NCBI RefSeq assembly: GCF_030506325.1
Contig: NZ_CP120683.1
Span: 558,001-622,000, forward strand
Length of the DNA: 64,000 nucleotides
Direction: 5' to 3'
DNA from: Tunicatimonas pelagia
GTDB taxonomy: Bacteria > Bacteroidota > Bacteroidia > Cytophagales > Cyclobacteriaceae
A program made the position numbers and the translations under genes. A model generated the notes under the pieces. It saw only the letters and a program-made list of their open reading frames with translations, did no database searches and was not told where the DNA came from. The stretch's first letter is position 1. Each line of letters opens with the position of its first letter. Positions 7,857 through 16,553 of the stretch are shown here, in pieces.

Positions 7857-8486
7857 ATGAAGAAGAAGATAGAAGTTCGGATGCTGGCGGGGCGACTCGC
7901 CTTAGAAAACGCCCGGAAGAACCCGCAAATAAAGGCTGCCATTGCCCAATACGGCTACAACGATGCGCGACTACGAGAAGGGGAAGAAAAGCTGGAAGCC
8001 GCCGAGCAATGGCAGCGACAGCAAAAAGATTTGTATGCCAATAAAACCGAACTTAGCCGTCAGTTGGCTCGCGATGAGCAGGAGCTGGTAGCGCTGTATA
8101 CCAACCATCTCACCATTGCCCGCTTCGCCTTTCGGAACGACGAAGCCTGGCAAAATACCCTGCAACTAAACGGTGCCCGCGTGAAAGTTCGTGCCGGAAA
8201 GCTCCAGCAAATCCGCACTTTTTATCGTCGCCTAACCAATCCGGCCATTAACATGCTGAAGAAGCTCGGAGCTGTAACCGAAGAGATTACTCAGGCACAA
8301 GCAATGGCCGATGCTTTGGTTGATTGCTCAGCAACCGCCAAAATAAGGTAGCCCAAGCCCAGCAGGCTACCCAATTTCGTAATCAACGTCTGGGAGGTTT
8401 GGTTTGACAAATTCAGCCGGATGGCCGAAGTATCCCTAACCGACCAACCTCAGCTACTAGAAGCACGCCCCATAAGTAATGATTGA
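7857..8486 (+). pseudogene. Unknown helical protein gene with a disrupted C-terminus
   Basis: The intact frame runs from ATG 7857 to TAG 8349-8351 (164 aa): basic, helical and rich in Gln and Ala. Beyond the stop, a -1 frame reads a natural helical continuation ('NKVAQAQQATQFRNQRLGG', about 8342-8398). The original frame then resumes with 'WFDKFSRMAEVSLTDQPQLLEA' -like content, ending at TGA 8484-8486. The simplest reading is one gene of about 210 codons with two compensating small indels. I do not recognise the family; the helical pattern suggests a cytoplasmic coiled-coil protein. The truncated product could still be made. Confidence 0.5.
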
Positions 8487-8520
8487 TGTCATTCATCCAT
8501 CATCAGTCATTAATCATTAC
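8476..8520. repeat. TCATT-theme hairpin spacer
   Basis: GTAATGATT at 8476-8484 pairs with AATCATTAC at 8512-8520. The spacer between them is built of degenerate TCATC/TCATT words. It overlaps the end of the broken gene and belongs to the same style as the hairpins at 36365, 37911 and 54800. Confidence 0.5.
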
Positions 8521-8586
8521 TCATTATTCATTCGTTGCCGTTCAATATTCTTCAGTCTTTGGGCGTTATGGGGGAAACTGGTTATT

Positions 8587-8940
8587 ATGAGAAGTATTTT
8601 ATTGGGCGTAGGGCTACTGTTGTTCTTTACCCAGTGTCAAGAGGCTGATCTGGAGCAACCTGTTTCCTCGCTGGTAGGAACCTGGCAGCACGCCGACAAT
8701 ACCACCGTCATTCGGTTCGATCAGAATTATACGTACACCGTAGAGCTTGCTCCAAACGCCTCCTTTCAACTATCGTATCGGTTAGATGATCCCGAACAGT
8801 TGGTACTTTACGACTCTGTAATTACGCGCACGTACGCCCTAAAGTTTATCAGCCCCGAACACCTGCAACTTACCGATGTAGACGTAGCAACTGACCTTAA
8901 TACTGAGCCAAGCCGCAGTACTTTTTATCGAGCTAAGTAA
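8587..8940 (+). CDS. Small lipoprotein, lipocalin-like length
   Basis: I chose ATG 8587 because it places a clean lipoprotein signal at the N-terminus: 'MRSILLGVGLLLFFTQC' with Cys17 as the lipidation site. The frame opens further upstream, but that part is translated hairpin spacer. The mature 101 residues contain 'LVGTWQHADNTTVIRFDQNYTY', a start often seen in small lipocalin-like or META-like beta proteins of Bacteroidota. Outer-membrane or periplasmic localisation is likely; the ligand is unknown. Confidence 0.65.
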   Translation: MRSILLGVGLLLFFTQCQEADLEQPVSSLVGTWQHADNTTVIRFDQNYTYTVELAPNASFQLSYRLDDPEQLVLYDSVITRTYALKFISPEHLQLTDVDVATDLNTEPSRSTFYRAK

Positions 8941-8999
8941 GCTATTTGGTTTAGGGCAATCTACCGCCTAAATTTGGGCTTTCCGCCATTTATTTTGCT

Positions 9000-9599
9000 A
9001 TGCGCTTTCTCTTACTGAGCCTTGTTACGTTCTTTTACAGCTCCACTGCCTTCGCCCAAATGACCGATACTACGGAACTACCCTATCAACAAATACCGGA
9101 TTATCCCGCTGACTACTCTCCGGGTAATATTTTGGCTCGTATGATTGACGGACTAGGGTTTCGCTACTACTGGGCAACCGAGGGGCTTACTGATACCGAC
9201 TTGGCATTTACTCCCAGTGAGGGCAGCCGAAGTACGCAAGAAACACTAGTGCACATATACGGACTGAGCGAAACTATTGTCAATGCTCCACAAAACCAGC
9301 CCAATATTCGTCCGGCAAACCACTCTAATCTATCCTTTGATACGCTGCGCTACCGTACTTTGGCTAATCTCAAACAAGCTAGCGAGTTATGTCAAGGAAA
9401 ATCTGCCGATGAGGTAGCCGAACTTACTATTGTCTTTCAACGGGAAGAGCGAAGCAGCCAATTCCCTTACTGGAATATGATTAATGGCCCAATTGCCGAT
9501 GCAATCTATCACACCGGGCAAATCGTTGTCTTTCGTCGCACCTCCGGCAACCCGATTAACTCCAAGGTGAATGTGTTTTTGGGGAGAACTGATTTTTAA
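9000..9599 (+). CDS. Exported DinB-family protein
   Basis: Residues 1-20 form a signal peptide ending in AFAQ. The mature part matches the DinB/YfiT four-helix fold: an early 'RMIDGLGFRYYWATEGLTDTDLAF' region, His85 in 'TLVHIYGLSE' and His171 in 'IYHTGQIVVFRR', the metal-binding histidine pattern of this superfamily. Most DinB proteins are cytoplasmic thiol-dependent transferases or have no known activity; an exported form is common in Bacteroidota. It follows the small lipoprotein on the same strand at about 60 bases. Specific activity cannot be told. Confidence 0.75.
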   Translation: MRFLLLSLVTFFYSSTAFAQMTDTTELPYQQIPDYPADYSPGNILARMIDGLGFRYYWATEGLTDTDLAFTPSEGSRSTQETLVHIYGLSETIVNAPQNQPNIRPANHSNLSFDTLRYRTLANLKQASELCQGKSADEVAELTIVFQREERSSQFPYWNMINGPIADAIYHTGQIVVFRRTSGNPINSKVNVFLGRTDF

Positions 9600-9815
9600 A
9601 AACCATCTTGCGAACAGCCCCACTTAGCACACTGTCAGGTTTAGAATTGCGGCGGCCACCGCGCAGGTGATTTATTCCCGCAATGTTCTCTGATAGACCG
9701 TAATCTGGTGGTAAGTTTCAGGTGACAAGTTAAGATAACCTGTAACGAAATAGTCTACTGACTGAAAGTACTGCAATTCATAATAGCTACCTTTGTAATC
9801 AAACTCAACCAACCA

Positions 9816-10775
9816 CTAGCGAGTAGCTTTAGTGGTGTAGAACTCCTGTACAAAGAATACGTGAGGCAGCGTGAGAATAGAAATAAGAATAAAGAACAAT
9901 AAGTAGGGCGACTGAAGCAAGCCCCACTGCTGGTTGAATAGAAAAACAAAGGCGAAGATAATTAGGGTCGATACACTCAGAGGAATGGCTGTTTTCGCAA
10001 AGCTTCGCACGGAGAAATACGGTCTTTGCACCCGCACTTTCTTAATTTCAATGCGAACGGATACGAGTGAATGCCATAACCCAAAATAGATGGCAAAACC
10101 TACCAGCAGCGGAGTGTAGTACGCCAACCCAATAATCAGGGCTAAATTAAATAGCTCACCCATAAACTCTCGCCGACTCATACGCTGACGTACAAACAGT
10201 AAAGTGAAGAGAGAAATATTCGCTACGAGTAAAAAACCCAATAAATAGGGCGTTAGCTTTATATACGAAAGCAAAGGGGCAAACAGGCCAGGAAAAATCT
10301 CGTCCAGAATTTGCCAGCTTTCGTTCCAGTTCAGCAGAATAATACAACAAAGGGTGTAGCTACCCCACAGCATATAACCCGCTATTTTTAGCCAATGGTG
10401 CTGCGACATTCGGAGATACAGCAACTGAGACTGCCCAAAATGATAAGTAGAAATAGTAATGAATATTAGTAAGCTAAGCAACGGAAGAAAATACCAAAGC
10501 ACGGCATACATGGCTCCTAACATAATGTAGATCAGCAGAAAAGCCCGGTAACTAAACTTCTTTCCCTTGCTGTACCGATCGAGCAAATGGTCGGTGGCTC
10601 CGTGCGGGATTCCAATCACGAAAATGATTAATACGAACAGTATCACTTCTACCTCTTGCAAAAACTGAGGAGCAGCCAACCCCAATAGTGCTATAAACGC
10701 TGTGCTTAACGCTACGTAGCGGTAGTAAAAATCTCCCAATGTATTGGCAGGTACACGGGTAGGCGGCTGTTCCAT
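9816..10775 (-). CDS. blh: Brp/Blh family beta-carotene 15,15'-dioxygenase
   Basis: This integral membrane protein of 319 aa has about eight hydrophobic segments. The histidines of the Brp/Blh family are all visible: 'GIPHGATDH', 'STYHFGQSQ', 'YFGLWHSL' and 'LTLPHVFF'. Family members cleave beta-carotene to two retinals in the membrane, usually to supply a microbial rhodopsin. No rhodopsin or carotenoid gene lies within this window, so the retinal user must be elsewhere. The gene is divergent from the sulfotransferase gene, with a shared upstream region of about 90 bases. About 215 bases downstream (9600-9815) hold nothing I recognise. Confidence 0.88.
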   Translation of the reverse strand: MEQPPTRVPANTLGDFYYRYVALSTAFIALLGLAAPQFLQEVEVILFVLIIFVIGIPHGATDHLLDRYSKGKKFSYRAFLLIYIMLGAMYAVLWYFLPLLSLLIFITISTYHFGQSQLLYLRMSQHHWLKIAGYMLWGSYTLCCIILLNWNESWQILDEIFPGLFAPLLSYIKLTPYLLGFLLVANISLFTLLFVRQRMSRREFMGELFNLALIIGLAYYTPLLVGFAIYFGLWHSLVSVRIEIKKVRVQRPYFSVRSFAKTAIPLSVSTLIIFAFVFLFNQQWGLLQSPYLLFFILISILTLPHVFFVQEFYTTKATR

Positions 10776-10867
10776 GTTGCTATACTTTGAAGGTAAAAGC
10801 TTTTGTTAGCGAAAAGTGTTATGGAAACCAGCACTTTGTGGTATTTTTATTTTCTAAATTTAGACGG

Positions 10868-11608
10868 ATGAACTTCTGCAAGCACGTACTTATTTTAGGC
10901 TGTGGCCGCAGTGGCACTTCTATCTTCGGAGAATTGTTCCAGCACCTTCCCGAATATACCTACTACAGTGAACCACCGTTTGCCGAAGTAGTAGAGCTAA
11001 ACACCACCCAACCAATTGCCCTTAAGGTGCCTCGCGAGAGCGAAGGGTTTCTGCCCGACGAAGGACTTTCTTTTCCGCTGGCGATGCTCACCAGAAAATT
11101 ACCATCGTTACAGGTTTTTTGGCAGGTTCGTCATCCGCTAGATACTATTTGTTCGCTGAAGGTGGGTATTTCGCGTAACTGGGGCCACCACCCACGCCCA
11201 CCAGACTGGCAACAGTGGCTCAACCGACCACTCATAGAGCAGTGCGCCTACCACTGGAATTATATCAATACCCTAGGCTTTGCCCAAGTAACTGACTGCT
11301 CCGTTATTACTCGTTTTGAAGATATGATCGCTGACCCACGGGCTTTTGCTCAATCTATCGGTCAACAGATCCAGCTGGATATTTCTCAGAACGAAATGTT
11401 TCTTCAGCAGTGGGCCAAGCGAGTGCAAAACAAAAACAACGCCCAGTTCGATGAAGCCACTACCTCTCGCCCCTACTCTACGCAAGATCATACTGTGAAA
11501 GTGGGGCGCTGGCAGGAGAACCTGAGTAAAGAAGAGATAGGGCAGGTTTTGCCAATTATTCAGGAAACAGCCCAGCGGTTTAATTACGATCTAACTCACC
11601 TCAGTTAA
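10868..11608 (+). CDS. Sulfotransferase-family protein
   Basis: I chose ATG 10868, since it lies just ahead of the strand 'HVLILGCGRSGTSIF', the PAPS-binding 5'-phosphosulfate loop of sulfotransferases. An earlier in-frame ATG (10787) would add 27 residues with no family resemblance. Further on, 'WQVRHPLDTICSLKVGISRNW' is the 3'-phosphate region, and 'TRFEDMIADP' matches the conserved segment that follows it. The acceptor (glycan, lipid or small molecule) cannot be told. The 3' end overlaps the convergent DUF4421 gene by eight bases. Confidence 0.8.
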   Translation: MNFCKHVLILGCGRSGTSIFGELFQHLPEYTYYSEPPFAEVVELNTTQPIALKVPRESEGFLPDEGLSFPLAMLTRKLPSLQVFWQVRHPLDTICSLKVGISRNWGHHPRPPDWQQWLNRPLIEQCAYHWNYINTLGFAQVTDCSVITRFEDMIADPRAFAQSIGQQIQLDISQNEMFLQQWAKRVQNKNNAQFDEATTSRPYSTQDHTVKVGRWQENLSKEEIGQVLPIIQETAQRFNYDLTHLS

Positions 11609-12632
11609 CAAAGGGCAACGGAATACTTGGGCTGCTTTTCATGTTTTGAAGAAACTTGGGTTTGATCTTTCGCAGAAAACCTGGTTCGCTAAAGCGCACT
11701 CCAACAAAAATACGTACCTGACTAGATCGCCCAACGAACCGCCAGTTCTCTACATCGGTGGTAGTGAAGTCGGAGGCAGCGTAGATACCCGTGTACCAAT
11801 TACCCTGATCCCGCCCCAATGCGGCTCGTGCATCGTAGGCGGGTTCAATGGCAAACAAACGATTCTTTTGCGTATTCTCGTAGTTAATTCGCTGAAAACC
11901 TAAACCCGTTAGTCCAAAAGCGTGGAGATAGTACTTACGGTAAATCAGTGTAGCTCCGTACCCAACCATCGTAGTAAACGAGAAAGATTCTACCAGACTT
12001 AGCTGTTCTTGAGCTGAAACTGCCTCTTCTGGCAAAATGCCACTAGCTGCTCTAATATTTTTATAAGAAAAATCCGCCGACAGCAGCAAACTGCCACTAC
12101 TTTTGCGCTGCTGGTAGCCTTGATTGTAAGGAAACCCCAACGAGAATTTGTCGCCCGAAGGAACGTAGGTGATGGTGGTTTGGATCTTTTTCACTCCGGC
12201 ATTCTGAAGCAGGCGGTCGGTAGATAAAGACGTATCTGACTGCCCTCGGCTCTGCACAAAACCTCGGTAGTTCTGAAAGATACCATCAACCAGCCAGTTT
12301 TTCCCGAAGACTGATCCCTGAAAATCAAACCGCCGTAAATCCCGGTCTCTTAGCGTAGGGGATACCGGCAGAAGCAGATTAAACCCAACGTTCCAGAGGA
12401 AACCACCTACGCCTACGTAGTTACGGTGCCAGGGAGTAAAGAAGTACCGCTCGCTACCTGTTTGATCTTGTATTCTTAGTTGCAACCCTTTTTGTACGAA
12501 TAGCACCCGGAGGTTTAAGGTATCGGGAAAGTTGTGAACGAAAGATGAGTCTACCTGAGCGTAGCCCGTAGTACTACTTACTAACCATAAAAGTAGCATC
12601 ATAACTGATACCGTAGCCCACCACCTGCTCAT
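11601..12632 (-). CDS. DUF4421 outer-membrane beta-barrel protein
   Basis: An N-terminal signal peptide of about 25 residues (ends GYAQ) is followed by alternating hydrophobic strands across 343 aa. Motifs such as 'WHRNYVGVGGFLWNVGFNLLLP' and 'DFSYKNIRAASG' match the DUF4421 family found across Bacteroidota. These are predicted outer-membrane barrels of unknown function. The gene lies 39 bases upstream of the next minus-strand gene's end region and converges with the sulfotransferase. It is probably transcribed alone. Confidence 0.75.
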   Translation of the reverse strand: MSRWWATVSVMMLLLWLVSSTTGYAQVDSSFVHNFPDTLNLRVLFVQKGLQLRIQDQTGSERYFFTPWHRNYVGVGGFLWNVGFNLLLPVSPTLRDRDLRRFDFQGSVFGKNWLVDGIFQNYRGFVQSRGQSDTSLSTDRLLQNAGVKKIQTTITYVPSGDKFSLGFPYNQGYQQRKSSGSLLLSADFSYKNIRAASGILPEEAVSAQEQLSLVESFSFTTMVGYGATLIYRKYYLHAFGLTGLGFQRINYENTQKNRLFAIEPAYDARAALGRDQGNWYTGIYAASDFTTTDVENWRFVGRSSQVRIFVGVRFSEPGFLRKIKPKFLQNMKSSPSIPLPFVN

Positions 12633-12671
12633 GAGCGAATAAATCCAACCATGCTACTATAAGCTTACAGA

Positions 12672-13547
12672 TCAGGTTTTGTTCTGTTCACTGGTCTGGA
12701 TACCCGACAATATGGCTCTAATGGCGTTAGCATTTTCCATCCATTGGTACATTTCAGCTTCATCTTGTTGTTCCAACCAAGTTTTGAATTGTTGAAGCTG
12801 ATCAATGTAGGCTGATAACGACTGATGAACGTTTTGGGCGTTTTGCATAAAGATAGGAGCCCACATAGCGGGATTACTCTTAGCCAATCGTACGGTAGAA
12901 GAAAAGCCACTACCCGCCATCTCGAAGATGCTCTGCTCATCTTTTTCTCTCTCCAGCACCGCGTTACTCAGCGCAAACGAACTAATGTGGCTCAAATGCG
13001 AAACATAGGCAATGTGTCGATCGTGCGCGGCTGATTCCATGTAGCTGATTTGCATCCGTAGCTTATTCCGAAACAAATACTCCACTCGCTCCAGCGCATC
13101 AATATCAGAATACTCTTTATCGCAAATAATCATTTGCTTGCCCAGCAAAAGTTCAGTAAATGCAGCAACAGGCCCCGACCGTTCGGTACCAGCAATGGGA
13201 TGAGCCGCTACGAACCGCTTCCGGCGAGGATGAGCATCGGCTACTTGGCAGATTTGCTCTTTGGTAGAACCCAAATCAACTACTACGCTTCGGTCACCTA
13301 TATGGCTCAATACATCGGGCAACAAACCTAGAATAGTATTCACCGGTACGGCCAAAATTACTACTTCGGCTTGTCTTACTGCCGCCTGGAGTGGTAAAAT
13401 CTTGTCGGCGATGCCCAACGTCAGAGCCTGGGCAGCGTGCTGCTCGGAAGTATCTACTCCAACTATTCTACATTCGGGCAAATCTTTTTTCAGTGCTAAG
13501 GCAGTAGATCCGCCTAGCAACCCTAATCCAATAACGGAGATATTCAT
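12672..13547 (-). CDS. tyrA: Prephenate dehydrogenase
   Basis: This 291-aa protein starts with an NAD-binding fold ('MNISVIGLGLLGGS', the GxGxxG loop) and has 'VVDLGSTKEQICQVADAHP', 'FVAAHPIAGTERSGP' and 'HDRHIAYVSHLSH', the conserved stretches of prephenate dehydrogenases. It converts prephenate to 4-hydroxyphenylpyruvate for tyrosine synthesis in the cytoplasm. There is no chorismate mutase or ACT domain. Its ATG overlaps the aminotransferase stop by four bases, so the two are translationally coupled; transamination of the product would be the next step. Confidence 0.9.
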   Translation of the reverse strand: MNISVIGLGLLGGSTALALKKDLPECRIVGVDTSEQHAAQALTLGIADKILPLQAAVRQAEVVILAVPVNTILGLLPDVLSHIGDRSVVVDLGSTKEQICQVADAHPRRKRFVAAHPIAGTERSGPVAAFTELLLGKQMIICDKEYSDIDALERVEYLFRNKLRMQISYMESAAHDRHIAYVSHLSHISSFALSNAVLEREKDEQSIFEMAGSGFSSTVRLAKSNPAMWAPIFMQNAQNVHQSLSAYIDQLQQFKTWLEQQDEAEMYQWMENANAIRAILSGIQTSEQNKT

Positions 13548-14704
13548 ACGGACGACACGATTCGGTGAACAGCTTGCAGTAAACGCTCCTGAGAAACGCA
13601 GAGCGAAAAGCGAAGATACCGATTTCCCTGGTTACCAAAAATATGTCCGGGAGTGATAAACACCTGGTGTTGCTGCAAGATTCGCTCACTCAGGGCTTCG
13701 GCGCTCTCCTCATTTGTCGGAATCTGCGCCCAAACGAACATTCCCTGCTGCTGAGCATCAAACTTGCAGTTTAAGGTATCGGCCAGTTTGAAAGTGATCT
13801 GTTGCCGCTCTTGGTATTCTTGGTTACGCTGCTGGTGCCAAGTTGGCGAATTCTGCAATGCTACTACCGCAGACTGTTGTACGGCCTTAAACATACCGGA
13901 GTCAACATTACTTTTAACCTTAATAATTTCATTTAAATAGTCGGCTCGCCCGGCAATCCAGCCAATACGCCACCCGGCCATGTTATGCGATTTGCTAAGT
14001 GAGTGTAGTTCAATGGCTACTTCTTTCGCTCCCGGCACCGATAAAATACTGAGCGGTTGATTTTTATTCAGTACCAACGCGTAAGGATTATCATGGCAGA
14101 TTAGTATATTTCTCGCTTGGGCAAAAGCGACTAATTTCTCAAACACCTCGTATTGGGCCGGAGCCCCGGTCGGCATATGCGGATAGTTACACCATAGTAG
14201 CTTTGTTCGCCCGGTATCCAAGCTTTCTAATGCGGTAAAATCTGGTTGCCAGGTTTCATCTTGAAGTGGATACGTTTGCACCCGAGCCTCTACCATGTGA
14301 GTGACCGCCGTATACGCCGGATAGCCTAACGACGGTACTAGCACTTCATCTCCCGGATTTAAGAAAGCCATTGAGATATGCGTAATACCTTCTTTTGAAC
14401 CCATCAGGGGCAGCACTTCTTGTTCAGCATTCAGCTCTATCGAGAAAGTACGTTTACTCCACGCAGCTATCGCTTGGCGTAGCGCTGCCACTCCCCGGTA
14501 GGGCTGGTAGCCGTGGGCATCCGATTTTTGAGCCGCTTCACTGAGAGTTTCAATGGTTGTGGAGGAAGGAGGTAAGTCGGGGCTGCCAATTCCGAGGTTG
14601 ATTACATCCTGACCTGCTTCGTTCATCTGCCGAATTTGCTGGAGCTTACGCGAGAAGTAGTACTCTTCAACCTGCTGAAGACGACGAGCGGGAGAGATTA
14701 TCAT
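13544..14704 (-). CDS. Class I/II pyridoxal-phosphate aminotransferase
   Basis: This 386-aa fold-type I aminotransferase has 'SLSKSHNMAGWRIGW' with the PLP lysine, 'NYPHMPTGA' for the substrate/cofactor pocket, and 'YLRFSLCVSQERL' with the carboxylate-binding Arg near the C-terminus. In Bacteroidota, genes of this type sit next to tyrA and pheA and are thought to make tyrosine and phenylalanine. Here pheA is not beside it. Overlap with tyrA supports aromatic amino acid synthesis. Exact specificity (aromatic versus LL-diaminopimelate-like) is not settled by sequence. Confidence 0.85.
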   Translation of the reverse strand: MIISPARRLQQVEEYYFSRKLQQIRQMNEAGQDVINLGIGSPDLPPSSTTIETLSEAAQKSDAHGYQPYRGVAALRQAIAAWSKRTFSIELNAEQEVLPLMGSKEGITHISMAFLNPGDEVLVPSLGYPAYTAVTHMVEARVQTYPLQDETWQPDFTALESLDTGRTKLLWCNYPHMPTGAPAQYEVFEKLVAFAQARNILICHDNPYALVLNKNQPLSILSVPGAKEVAIELHSLSKSHNMAGWRIGWIAGRADYLNEIIKVKSNVDSGMFKAVQQSAVVALQNSPTWHQQRNQEYQERQQITFKLADTLNCKFDAQQQGMFVWAQIPTNEESAEALSERILQQHQVFITPGHIFGNQGNRYLRFSLCVSQERLLQAVHRIVSSV

Positions 14705-14706
14705 TT

Positions 14707-15132
14707 TTAGTCGTCAGCGAGAATATCGTCTAAGATTTTATCAATGTTCGTCGTTTTGAGCCTAACAGTATTATATAAATCAGACAACCCAACAGTATCT
14801 GGTGGAAAAGTCCAAAGTGCTTCCTCAGATGTAGACTCCAATAGTTCTAATCTTATAATAACTTCCTGCTTCCTCTTTTTCGTAGTGAAAGAAACGTAAC
14901 TGTATTCGTGTTGCACAGGCTGATACTGATATAATCTGAATGAATTTTCTCGGTATGCTGTAGTGTATACTCTACCCACAACAAGACCAACCTTAGATTC
15001 TAACATATTCAGCTTCTGACTGACTACACTCCATTTTAGCCGATCATCAATTGTTTCTTTTATCAGCTTTACTACTGCTTTACCGGCTTTCTCTCTATCA
15101 AACATAACGGTCGAATTTGCTACTGTCTTCAA
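14707..15132 (-). CDS. Unknown 141-aa soluble protein
   Basis: The protein is charged, without signal or membrane segment, and predicted mixed alpha/beta ('HEYSYVSFTTKKRKQEVIIRLELLE'). It ends two bases before the aminotransferase start, and its upstream neighbour is the IS-interrupted membrane-protein gene 28 bases away. It therefore probably sits in one transcript running pgk, membrane protein, this gene, aminotransferase and tyrA. I do not recognise the family. Confidence 0.55.
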   Translation of the reverse strand: MKTVANSTVMFDREKAGKAVVKLIKETIDDRLKWSVVSQKLNMLESKVGLVVGRVYTTAYRENSFRLYQYQPVQHEYSYVSFTTKKRKQEVIIRLELLESTSEEALWTFPPDTVGLSDLYNTVRLKTTNIDKILDDILADD

Positions 15133-15324
15133 GTAGATTTTTTAGGTATACTATTAACGCTAAAGTATTCTCGTAAGATTCCAAAACATCTTGTCTACGA
15201 ACCATCTTACTACTTCTTCTAAAATTGATAGAAGCGATCGTTTTTCTCGACTACTATCTTCAAGATAGCCATTTTTTATCAATTCTAGCTTATTTAGGGT
15301 CTGATGGGGTGTAGGACACGGATG

Positions 15325-16293
15325 TTAAGCGGCTATCTTTTGTTGCACTAAGTCGATGACTTTTTGCCATCGCTGACTTTTCTCGGTAGCTCGCAAGTTA
15401 GCGACTGCTTGGAAACCGGTAACGGTCCACCGCTGCCCAGATAGTTTTAAACGTTGCTGTAGCACATGTCGGTGTGCTGCTTCAATAGGGCCGGAACCAA
15501 TTAGTAGTCCTTCTTCTTGGAAAGTGCCGTACATCATGCGTTTCTGGTTTTTCTGATAGTACTTTATCAAGGCTACTCTGGCTTGCTCTGTGGGAATGGT
15601 CCGACTAGGGGGCAACCCCTCGATGACTTTTATGACCTGCTCTACCTGATCGGACAACAAGCAGGTTTTCTGCTGCTCAATCCAGGCTTTGGCTTGAGGC
15701 GGTTTTTTAAAGTAGTCGGTGGCAAAGTGGCCTAAATGTTCCATCGCATGGTAGAAATCTAGTATCTGTCGCTGCCCAGGATACATAGCCTCGGCCCAGT
15801 TCCATATCCAAGAGGCACCATCAGCGACAATCACCACATCGCTCAACTCATCCATATAGTACTGCATTTTCTCTTCAAACCCCCGATGCCCCCCGTAGTG
15901 GGCCACATAAAGTGATTCTTTGATCCAGTTTCGTTGAGGGCTCTCTTCCAATAAAGAGCATGCTGGAAATACCCGGCCTAGTTTGGCTTCTTTCCAGCCC
16001 TGTTCCCGAAACAAGAATTGCGCTCCGTCCACCATGACATAGTGCATGGCTGTCTGCTGTTTTGCATCAACACGGTGTGTTTCCCCCTGCTCCAGGGCCT
16101 GGATTTGTTGCTCCTCCAGCATTTGTCCGTAGTGGTGGCAGAGCCGTTCTACTTGTTTGTCACTCACTGAGATATGTAGTAACTTACCTATCGCTTCACT
16201 ACTTTTATCAAAGACCTGCTGCTGGCCTATCCAGCAACTTACTTCCTGCAAATACGCACTCATTTTAAAGTGGGGGGTATGTTGAGCTAACAC
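15325..16293 (-). CDS. ISKra4-like transposase, catalytic part
   Basis: This 322-aa frame carries the motifs of ISKra4-type DDE transposases: 'MVDGAQFLF', 'VIVADGASWIWNWAE', 'ILDFYHAMEHLGHFA', and 'GSGPIEAAHRHVLQQRLK' followed by 'GQRWT'. The listed start is GTG, but the frame is open upstream to the A9 run at 16339-16347. A -1 slip there fuses it to the N-terminal frame, giving about 409 aa. The enzyme would mobilise its own element only. Confidence 0.85.
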   Translation of the reverse strand: MLAQHTPHFKMSAYLQEVSCWIGQQQVFDKSSEAIGKLLHISVSDKQVERLCHHYGQMLEEQQIQALEQGETHRVDAKQQTAMHYVMVDGAQFLFREQGWKEAKLGRVFPACSLLEESPQRNWIKESLYVAHYGGHRGFEEKMQYYMDELSDVVIVADGASWIWNWAEAMYPGQRQILDFYHAMEHLGHFATDYFKKPPQAKAWIEQQKTCLLSDQVEQVIKVIEGLPPSRTIPTEQARVALIKYYQKNQKRMMYGTFQEEGLLIGSGPIEAAHRHVLQQRLKLSGQRWTVTGFQAVANLRATEKSQRWQKVIDLVQQKIAA

Positions 16294-16331
16294 ATGGTGT
16301 TTGGGAACGGATATTTTTCCAAAACTGGTGG

Positions 16332-16553
16332 CTACTTCTTTTTTTTTCTGGCATTTGCCTCCTCCCCCGTACTAGCTTGCAGAATGTCCTGCCCTAGATG
16401 GCGCATCATCTCCGAAAAACTGTGCTCATACTCGTATCCACTAGTTTGCCCTTCTTGGCTCTGCTGCCAGACTTTTATGCGTTCCATCAGTCTTGCTTGT
16501 AATACTTGATCTTTTTTCTCCATAACGGGTAGCTTTTTTCCAAATTTAAACAT
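16332..16553 (-). CDS. ISKra4-like transposase, N-terminal part
   Basis: This 73-aa basic helical frame ends in a run of lysines encoded by nine A residues (plus-strand T9 at 16339-16347) and a TAG. That A9 run is the slip site for -1 entry to the catalytic frame. The short N-terminal segment ('MERIKVWQQSQEGQ', 'HSFSEMMRHLGQDILQAS') resembles the start of full-length ISKra4 proteins. Alone it probably has no activity. Confidence 0.75.
   Translation of the reverse strand: MFKFGKKLPVMEKKDQVLQARLMERIKVWQQSQEGQTSGYEYEHSFSEMMRHLGQDILQASTGEEANARKKKK

Noticed and set aside
8479-8586. N-terminal extension of the small lipoprotein
   Set aside because: It translates the hairpin spacer and would bury the lipoprotein signal.
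10787-10867. N-terminal extension of the sulfotransferase
   Set aside because: The extra 27 residues have no family resemblance and run into the region needed for the divergent promoter.
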